DNA from: an uncultured Oscillospiraceae bacterium
GTDB lineage: Bacteria; Bacillota; Clostridia; Oscillospirales; Acutalibacteraceae
NCBI GenBank assembly: GCA_900554775.1
Contig: USIK01000055.1
Coordinates: 1 to 5,562 of the forward strand
Direction of reading: 5' to 3'
DNA: 5,562 nucleotides
Shown one piece after another: positions 1-3,737 of this stretch (its first letter is position 1; each line of letters begins with the position of its first letter). The position numbers and the translations under genes were made by a program. Under the pieces are notes generated by a model that saw nothing but the letters and a program-made list of their open reading frames with translations, was not told the origin of the DNA and searched no databases.

Positions 1-52
1 CTTTACCGGCTGGGATTTGTAACTTTACGATTGATTTGACTTTTTGAGCCAA
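1..52 (-). CDS. rplK: 50S ribosomal protein L11, N-terminal fragment cut by the window edge
   Basis: The first 17 codons read MAQKVKSIVKLQIPAGK, the well-known N-terminus of ribosomal protein L11; the rest lies outside the window. L11 sits at the GTPase-associated centre of the large subunit and contacts translation factors. The start is a TTG at 52-50. It is supported by a strong GGAGGTG ribosome binding site six bases upstream and by the exact position of the family N-terminus; no ATG lies nearby. It follows nusG after a 115-base leader, the usual nusG-rplK-rplA order, so rplA (L1) is expected just beyond the window. The identification rests on only 17 residues, but these are highly characteristic. 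Confidence 0.93.
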   Translation of the reverse strand, partial: MAQKVKSIVKLQIPAGK

Positions 53-58
53 TGTCTG

Positions 59-65
59 CACCTCC
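59..65 (-). promoter_or_regulatory. Ribosome binding site that fixes the TTG start of rplK
   Basis: The minus strand reads GGAGGTG here, a near-perfect anti-Shine-Dalgarno match, six bases before the TTG at 52-50. This decides the non-ATG start of L11. Confidence 0.85.
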
Positions 66-71
66 AAGTTT

Positions 72-115
72 TGTGGTAAACTGCGAAGCAATTATAAAAT
101 TTTTGCCTCTCCCAC
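72..115 (-). promoter_or_regulatory. Putative L1-binding mRNA leader of the rplK(-rplA) operon
   Basis: The minus-strand RNA contains GUGGGAG (115-109) and, further on, UUACCACA (79-72). These can pair through GUGG/CCAC. An inner stem AGGCAA/UUGCUU (one G-U pair) lies between them, leaving an asymmetric internal loop that includes the GAG. The arrangement mimics the L1 site in 23S rRNA, where GGUGGGAGG pairs with an AUACCACC strand. Known biology: L1 represses its own L11-L1 operon by binding such an rRNA mimic near the rplK start. The position between nusG and rplK fits. The assignment comes from pattern memory; no covariance test was run. Confidence 0.6.
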
Positions 116-117
116 GC

Positions 118-132
118 TGAGAATAATTCTCA
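118..132. repeat. Perfect 7-1-7 inverted repeat in the nusG-rplK gap
   Basis: TGAGAATAATTCTCA has 7-bp arms around one central base. As RNA it could form a six-pair hairpin with a three-base loop just ahead of the putative L1 leader. As DNA it has the 7-1-7 geometry of Fur-family boxes (TGATAATNATTATCA), with one symmetric change per arm. No U-tract follows, so it is not an intrinsic terminator. Function unknown. Confidence 0.5.
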
Positions 133-167
133 TTTTTAAAAAATTGATTTTGATTTTGCCAGCTTTT

Positions 168-689
168 TTACATTACAGGTTCAAGCTGACTGAGAGAAAC
201 TTCTGCTGGAGTTTCCCTTCCGAACATTGACACAACGACTTTTGCTACCTTGTTTTCTGTGTCAATTTCAGTAACCTTACCCACCATATTGGCGAGCGCT
301 CCTTCAGTAATTCTAACTGACTCTCCAACGGAGTATGAAAGCTTGATAGTGCGTTTATCTACGCCGAGCTTTTTAACTTCATCAGCGGTCAGAGGAATCG
401 GCTTAGTTGAAGAGCCTACAAAACCGGCACAACCTCTTATGTTTCTAACAATATACCATGAATAATCGCTAAGAACCATTTTGACTAAAACATAACCCGG
501 AAAAATCTTTCTTTCGACTTCTTTTTCTTTGTTATCTTTTATTTCAACGACGGTTTCAGTAGGAATTTTAATATCTTGAATAAGATTTTCTATTCCCCTG
601 CTTTCCACGGTTTTTTTGAGGTTTGATGCGACTTTGTTTTCGTAGCCGGAATAGGTATGAACTACATACCATTTTGCCTCGTCAGACAC
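168..689 (-). CDS. nusG: Transcription termination/antitermination factor NusG
   Basis: A 173-residue NusG of normal bacterial length. NusG binds the RNA polymerase clamp and modulates pausing, Rho-dependent termination and transcription-translation coupling. The NGN domain spans about residues 5-110, starting with the typical KWYVVHTYSGYENKV and containing KIFPGYVLV (61-69) and the IVRNIRGCAGFVG stretch. The C-terminal KOW domain (about 119-170) contains VGKVTEID and FGRETPAEV. The usual GPFANF of the KOW turn reads GALANM here, a mild variation. The start is GTG at 689-687: an in-frame TGA two codons upstream excludes extension. The gene lies 26 bases after secE, in the classic rpmG-secE-nusG-rplK order, and is probably co-transcribed with it. 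Confidence 0.97.
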   Translation of the reverse strand: MSDEAKWYVVHTYSGYENKVASNLKKTVESRGIENLIQDIKIPTETVVEIKDNKEKEVERKIFPGYVLVKMVLSDYSWYIVRNIRGCAGFVGSSTKPIPLTADEVKKLGVDKRTIKLSYSVGESVRITEGALANMVGKVTEIDTENKVAKVVVSMFGRETPAEVSLSQLEPVM

Positions 690-700
690 GTTTCATCTTT

Positions 701-707
701 CCTCTCC
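701..707 (-). promoter_or_regulatory. Ribosome binding site of nusG with unusual spacing
   Basis: The minus strand reads GGAGAGG, 11 bases before the GTG start of nusG. It is only four bases before an ATG (696-694) that opens a five-triplet frame (ATG AAA CGT GTC TGA) overlapping the nusG start in another frame. The GTG remains the only start that gives the complete NGN domain. Confidence 0.6.
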
Positions 708-715
708 GGTTTAAC

Positions 716-943
716 TTACTTTCCACTTGATACTGACATTACAAGCCCTAAAATTTCAAGGAGCCCTGCATCAAGTGCTGCAACAAAAACGCCCATAATG
801 AAAATCATAGCAAGTACGATTCCGGTGTTTTTGAAGACTGTTTTCTGAGTCGGCCAAACAATTTTTTTCAGCTCAACTTTGTAGTCTCTGAAGTAGTTTT
901 TGATTTTCGTCCATAAACCTGCTTTTTTCTTAGTATCGCTCAT
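716..943 (-). CDS. secE: Preprotein translocase subunit SecE
   Basis: A 75-residue SecE of the short single-helix type usual in Gram-positive bacteria. SecE clamps the two halves of SecY in the membrane translocation channel. The N-terminus is basic and cytosolic. An amphipathic segment contains the family signature VELKKIVWPTQKTV (about residues 23-36). One hydrophobic membrane helix follows at about 40-66, with a short tail. The ATG at 943 is preceded by GGAGG with seven-base spacing. The gene lies 21 bases after rpmG and 26 bases before nusG, so the three are almost certainly one transcript. Confidence 0.96.
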   Translation of the reverse strand: MSDTKKKAGLWTKIKNYFRDYKVELKKIVWPTQKTVFKNTGIVLAMIFIMGVFVAALDAGLLEILGLVMSVSSGK

Positions 944-964
944 TGTTTTGCCTCCAGTCTATAC

Positions 965-1114
965 TTACTTCGTTTCTTTTTGCAGAGTGTGTTTCCTACA
1001 AAAACGGCAATGTTTGTTCATCTGGATTCTATCCGGATTACTTCTTTTGTTTTTTGTAGTTTCGTAATTTCGCTGTTTGCATTCTGTGCAAGCGAGCGTA
1101 ACTTTTACTCTCAT
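965..1114 (-). CDS. rpmG: 50S ribosomal protein L33, zinc-binding (four-cysteine) form
   Basis: A 49-codon gene read directly from the minus strand: it begins MRVKVTLACTECKQRNYET and ends RKHTLQKETK. L33 is a small large-subunit protein near the E site. The sequence has the TTKNKRSNPDR core and two CxxC pairs, CTEC (residues 9-12) and CRFC (36-39). It is therefore the zinc-ribbon form rather than the cysteine-free form that many Firmicutes use under zinc limitation. The ATG is preceded by GGGAGGTG with six-base spacing, and an in-frame TAA directly abuts it, so the start is secure. It is the first gene of the rpmG-secE-nusG cluster, behind its own promoter. No tRNA-Trp gene lies between rpmG and secE, although some relatives have one there. 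Confidence 0.95.
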   Translation of the reverse strand: MRVKVTLACTECKQRNYETTKNKRSNPDRIQMNKHCRFCRKHTLQKETK

Positions 1115-1152
1115 TTACGGCACCTCCCGGTATTTCGGAATAATATAGCCTC

Positions 1153-1189
1153 CCTCTGAAACATTTCTTCCGTGTTTCGAAATCAGAGG
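1153..1189 (-). promoter_or_regulatory. Hairpin at the predicted 5' end of the rpmG transcript
   Basis: On the minus strand CCTCTGA (1189-1183) can pair with TCAGAGG (1159-1153), and AAACA (1177-1173) with TGTTT (1163-1159 region). This gives a stem interrupted by a five-base bulge TTTCG, with a loop of about nine bases. It starts about one base after the transcription start expected from the promoter at 1197-1225. No U-run follows, so it is not a simple terminator. A GGAGG lies at its 3' foot (1153-1149), 34 bases before the rpmG start. It may stabilise the 5' end or regulate the operon; function is inferred only. Confidence 0.5.
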
Positions 1190-1196
1190 TAGTCAA

Positions 1197-1225
1197 ATTT
1201 TATCATAAATTTTTTTAAAAGTCAA
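1197..1225 (-). promoter_or_regulatory. Sigma-A type promoter for rpmG-secE-nusG
   Basis: TTGACT (-35, 1225-1220) and TAAAAT (-10, 1202-1197) are separated by exactly 17 bases. A very AT-rich stretch upstream of the -35 (about 1226-1245) could act as an UP element. The expected start is near 1190, giving a leader of about 76 bases before the rpmG ATG. Hexamers and spacing are near consensus, as expected for a ribosomal/secretory operon. Confidence 0.75.
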
Positions 1226-1253
1226 CCTAAAATTATAAATTGTTGGGTAAATA

Positions 1254-1268
1254 GCCAAATTTTTCGGC
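1254..1268 (-). terminator. Possible weak terminator after the double-glycine peptide gene
   Basis: Right after the TAG stop the minus strand reads GCCGAA-AAA-TTTGGC, a six-pair stem (one G-U) with a three-base loop, followed by TATTTACCC. The stem is short and the U-tract poor. It may be a weak terminator or mRNA 3'-end hairpin, or chance. Confidence 0.25.
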
Positions 1269-1493
1269 CTAAAATTCTTCTATTGGGTAAGTTATTCTTG
1301 GCGGGGCAACTTTTGTTTCAATGGTGTGTTCTTTCTTTTCGTTTTTCGTTGCAAGGTGAATTATTTCGTATATTCCTGCGGCTATTGAAATGGCTGCCAC
1401 TGCGCCTATTGCTACTTTTGTTTTTGAAATGTTTTGGATTGTCCCTCCGGTTACGGTTTCCAGCATTTTTTCTGAAAGCTCGAATTTCTGCAT
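1269..1493 (-). CDS. Small peptide with double-glycine (bacteriocin-type) leader and membrane-helix core
   Basis: A 74-residue product I do not recognise as a named family. Its N-terminus, MQKFELSEKMLETVTGG, fits the double-glycine leader recognised by peptidase-containing ABC exporters (PCATs): hydrophobic residues at the expected places relative to the cut (L6 at -12, L11 at -7, V14 at -4) and G16-G17 at -2/-1. Cleavage would release a 57-residue core. Residues about 26-48 are hydrophobic and rich in Ala/Ile/Gly, like a membrane helix or a class II bacteriocin core. A charged tail (KNEKKEH) ends in a Pro-rich segment. There are no cysteines, so disulfide or lanthionine bridges are not expected. 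GGAGG sits seven bases before the ATG. It has its own promoter signals and stands alone between the PTS terminator and rpmG. No transporter, immunity protein or modifying enzyme is in the window. A small membrane protein with a chance GG is the alternative. Confidence 0.72.
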   Translation of the reverse strand: MQKFELSEKMLETVTGGTIQNISKTKVAIGAVAAISIAAGIYEIIHLATKNEKKEHTIETKVAPPRITYPIEEF

Positions 1494-1529
1494 TTTTATT
1501 CCTCCGATTGATTTTGTTTATGAGTAAAA

Positions 1530-1557
1530 TTTATAAACTTAAATCACGCCAAGTCAA
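1530..1557 (-). promoter_or_regulatory. Probable promoter of the double-glycine peptide gene
   Basis: TTGACT (-35, 1557-1552) and TATAAA (-10, 1535-1530) are separated by 16 bases, 36 bases upstream of the peptide ATG. The promoter lies after the PTS terminator, so the gene is probably an independent unit. A perfect palindrome sits six bases further upstream. Confidence 0.6.
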
Positions 1558-1563
1558 TATGTC

Positions 1564-1577
1564 ATGTGTATACACAT
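1564..1577. promoter_or_regulatory. Perfect 14-bp palindrome, candidate operator
   Basis: ATGTGTATACACAT is fully self-complementary. It lies six bases upstream of the -35 hexamer of the peptide promoter, centred about 16 bp above the -35, a position suited to an activator or repressor dimer. It contains GTGTATAC, which fits the GT-N-TA-N-AC pattern of some GntR/HutC-type regulators. That link is only suggestive, because short AT-rich palindromes are common. Confidence 0.4.
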
Positions 1578-1594
1578 ATGATGATATAAAATAA

Positions 1595-1616
1595 AAGGCC
1601 GGAATCGACCGGCCTT
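1595..1616 (-). terminator. Intrinsic terminator of the PTS operon
   Basis: On the minus strand AAGGCCGG pairs perfectly with CCGGCCTT (8 bp) around a six-base loop, followed at once by TTATTTTATA. It starts three bases after the TAA of the EIICB gene. The plus-strand side has no good U-run, so it acts mainly for the minus strand. It separates PTS transcription from the peptide gene and the rpmG operon. Confidence 0.9.
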
Positions 1617-1619
1617 AAA

Positions 1620-3212
1620 TTAATTAGATTTAGAAATGGATTCGATGTATTCTTCGAGCTCGCTTTTTATAACTGAAACTCTCGGCCCGAAAACAACTTG
1701 AACTCCGCCATCTTTTTTGATTACTCCTGCTGCCCCGCTTGCTTTGAGGGTTTCGGTGTTTACTTTTTCGCTGTCGTAAACTTTAACTCTGAGCCTTGTT
1801 GCGCAGCAATCTAAGTTTTCGATGTTTTCAATTCCGCCAAGACCTTCGAGAAGCATCTCGGAAATTCCTTCTTTTTTGGAATTTTCCATGTCTTTTTTAG
1901 TGTAAAGTTTTGTTTCCATTTCGTCTTCTTCTCTTCCTGGGGTCATGAGGTTAAATTTGCGGATTGCAAACTTGAAGAGGAAGTAGTAAACAAGCGCATA
2001 GACTATTCCAACAGGAATGATGTAAACCCAGTTTGTTTTTGCGTTTCCTTGCAAAATTCCAAAGAGGAAAAGCTCGATAATTCCGCCGGAGAAAGTCATG
2101 CCAACAGTTACTTTTAAAAGATGCATGAGCATGTATGAGATTCCTGCGAAAACGCAGTGGATTCCATAAAGAATTGGTGCAACGAAAAGGAATGTGAACT
2201 CGATTGGTTCTGTGATTCCTGTGAGCATTGATGTTACTGCAGCTGAGAGCAAAAGTCCGCCAACAACTTTTCTTTTTGAAGGTTTTGCAGTGTGGTAAAT
2301 TGCGAGTGCTGCTGCCGGGAGGCCGAAAATCATGAACGGGAATTTTCCTGCCATGAATTTTGCTGCTCCAATGCTGAATTTAGCAACGTTCGGGCTGGCA
2401 AGCTCCGCGAAGAAAATGTTTTGTGCGCCGGTTACGTAGTAGCCATCAATGATTGCTGAGCCGCCGATTGCTGTTTGCCAGAAAGGCATGTAAAACACAT
2501 GGTGAAGGCCGAAAGGAATGAGCGCTCTTTCGATTATTCCATAAAGGAGTGTTCCTGCGTATTTCGAGGAGGTAACGAGTGCGCCGAGAGAGAACATACC
2601 CTCTTGAACCCAAGGCCAAATAAAGAACATGAGTATACCAACGCCGATGTAAGCAACTGAGGAAACAATAGGAACGAATCTGATTCCGCCGAAGAATGAA
2701 AGAACTTCAGGGAGCTTGATTTTATAGAATTTATTATGAAGGTAAGCAACGCCAAGGCCGACGATTATTCCGCCGAAAACGCCCATTTCAAGCGATTGTA
2801 TTCCGCAAACTGAAGCGATTGCTCCTTCGTGCATTGCGCCTGAAGAAATTTTATTCGTGAGCGTTAAAAGCGAAGAAATTGTTTCGTGCATAACTAAAAA
2901 CGAAATTGCGGCCGAAAGTGCGGCAACTGCCTTTTCTTTTTTTGCCATGCCGAGCGCAACGCCCATTGCGAAGATTAACGGAAGATTCGCAAAAACTATC
3001 CCCCCGGTTTTCTTCATTATTTCAAAAACGAAATTTAAAAAGGTTCCTTGGCCTAAAATGCCTTCAAGGCCGTAAGAAGCTATCATTTGCGGGTTTGATA
3101 ACGATGCTCCTATTCCGAGCAAAAGCCCTGCGATTGGAAGAAGTGCTATTGGAAACATGAATGACTGCCCTACACGCTGCAGGACGCTGAAAAGAGAATT
3201 TTTCTTATTCAA
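1620..3212 (-). CDS. ptsG: PTS glucose-family transporter, EIICB (membrane permease plus sugar-phosphorylating domain)
   Basis: A 530-residue EIICB of the glucose/maltose/N-acetylglucosamine PTS superfamily, which imports a sugar and phosphorylates it during passage. EIIC spans about residues 1-425 with roughly ten membrane segments. It contains IVFANLPLIFAMGVALG (72-88), the IERALIPFGLHH motif (227-238) and the sugar-site motif GITEPIEF (332-339), and ends at TPGRE (424-428). A linker of about 25 residues leads to EIIB (about 450-530), with the phospho-cysteine in LDCCATRLRV: C470 aligns with the active cysteine of the usual ACITRLR. C469 is an extra adjacent cysteine. Sequence memory places it nearest Bacillus PtsG, but EIIA is not fused. 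Glucose is the likeliest sugar; maltose or GlcNAc cannot be excluded. The start is TTG, with an in-frame TAA two codons upstream. It is the last gene of the operon. Confidence 0.9.
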   Translation of the reverse strand: MNKKNSLFSVLQRVGQSFMFPIALLPIAGLLLGIGASLSNPQMIASYGLEGILGQGTFLNFVFEIMKKTGGIVFANLPLIFAMGVALGMAKKEKAVAALSAAISFLVMHETISSLLTLTNKISSGAMHEGAIASVCGIQSLEMGVFGGIIVGLGVAYLHNKFYKIKLPEVLSFFGGIRFVPIVSSVAYIGVGILMFFIWPWVQEGMFSLGALVTSSKYAGTLLYGIIERALIPFGLHHVFYMPFWQTAIGGSAIIDGYYVTGAQNIFFAELASPNVAKFSIGAAKFMAGKFPFMIFGLPAAALAIYHTAKPSKRKVVGGLLLSAAVTSMLTGITEPIEFTFLFVAPILYGIHCVFAGISYMLMHLLKVTVGMTFSGGIIELFLFGILQGNAKTNWVYIIPVGIVYALVYYFLFKFAIRKFNLMTPGREEDEMETKLYTKKDMENSKKEGISEMLLEGLGGIENIENLDCCATRLRVKVYDSEKVNTETLKASGAAGVIKKDGGVQVVFGPRVSVIKSELEEYIESISKSN

Positions 3213-3218
3213 TTTTTA

Positions 3219-3227
3219 CACCACTTT
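3219..3227 (-). promoter_or_regulatory. Ribosome binding site supporting the TTG start of the EIICB gene
   Basis: The minus strand reads AAAGTGGTG (seven of nine matches to AAGGAGGTG), six bases before the TTG at 3212-3210. The next in-frame ATG is codon 19, inside the first conserved helix, so TTG is the better start. The site lies just after the stop of the EIIA gene. Confidence 0.6.
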
Positions 3228-3228
3228 C

Positions 3229-3702
3229 TTAAATTTTTTTAATGTATTTGATAACTGCATCTTTTCCGGCAACAACTTCGCCATAAAGGCCTTCCATTCT
3301 TTCAAGCTCTTTGCCGTTGGTTATTACCATTGCAGTATGGAGCGGATAGCCTTTTTCTTTTATCATTTTTATGTCTGCCGTTGCTAGTTTATCGCCTTTT
3401 TTAACTTTGTCTCCGGGCTTAACGAAGCATTCGAAGCCCTCGCCTTTGAGCTCAACGGTGTCAACTCCTATGTGAATCATGATTTCCACACCGTCATTTG
3501 ATTTTATGCAAAAAGCATGGCCTGTTTGCGCAACCTGAACTATTTCCCCGTCAATCGGGCTTAAAACTTCATCTTTTTCAGGAATAACCGCGATGCCATC
3601 GCCTAAAATTCTTTCCGAAAAGACTTCATCGGGCATTTCAACTATCGAAACGCACATGCCTGTTTGAGGCGAAACCATGAAGCTTAAATCATTGTTCATC
3701 AT
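3229..3702 (-). CDS. crr: PTS EIIA component, glucose type, free-standing
   Basis: A 157-residue single-domain EIIA of the glucose family, a soluble carrier that takes phosphate from HPr and passes it to EIIB. Conserved elements in order: VFSERILGDGIAVIP (27-41), SPIDGEIV (48-55), TGHAF with supporting H62, IMIHIGVDTVELKGEGFE (74-91) with the phosphorylated H77, and VKPGDKVKKGDKL (94-106). Both active-site histidines are present. Length is close to the E. coli Crr/IIA-Glc type (about 169 residues), with a shorter N-terminus. Two ATG codons in tandem begin the gene; AAAGGA lies eight bases before the first. It sits 35 bases after ptsI and 16 bases before the EIICB gene, supplying the domain that Bacillus PtsG carries as a fusion. 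Whether it also has regulatory partners as in enterobacteria cannot be told. Confidence 0.92.
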   Translation of the reverse strand: MMNNDLSFMVSPQTGMCVSIVEMPDEVFSERILGDGIAVIPEKDEVLSPIDGEIVQVAQTGHAFCIKSNDGVEIMIHIGVDTVELKGEGFECFVKPGDKVKKGDKLATADIKMIKEKGYPLHTAMVITNGKELERMEGLYGEVVAGKDAVIKYIKKI

Positions 3703-3737
3703 TTCAATTTTCCTTTCTCATCTTTATCCGCTATTGA

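Noticed and set aside
91..96. A perfect TATAAT on the minus strand before rplK, as a possible promoter
   Set aside because: No acceptable -35 lies 16-18 bases upstream (CAGCGT at 17), and the bases are explained by the loop of the L1-type leader.
91..132. A 13-codon frame (M R I I L S V G E A K I L) inside the nusG-rplK gap
   Set aside because: There is no ribosome binding site and the sequence is fully explained by the palindrome and leader.
944..964. tRNA-Trp gene between rpmG and secE, as in some relatives
   Set aside because: The gap is only 21 bases and holds just the secE ribosome site.
1115..1153. Possible leader peptide from ATT after the spare GGAGG, ending in TAA against the rpmG ATG
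   Set aside because: ATT starts are extremely rare and only eight codons follow; the spare GGAGG is more simply part of the hairpin foot.
1283..1594. Plus-strand open frame of 103 codons across the peptide gene
   Set aside because: It is the antisense shadow of the peptide gene and the promoter region, has low-complexity Leu/Phe-rich content and no ribosome site, and the minus-strand gene has both leader motif and ribosome site.
2534..2755. Frames of 60-73 codons on both strands inside the EIICB gene
   Set aside because: They lie within a highly conserved membrane protein gene, lack ribosome sites and show no recognisable domains.
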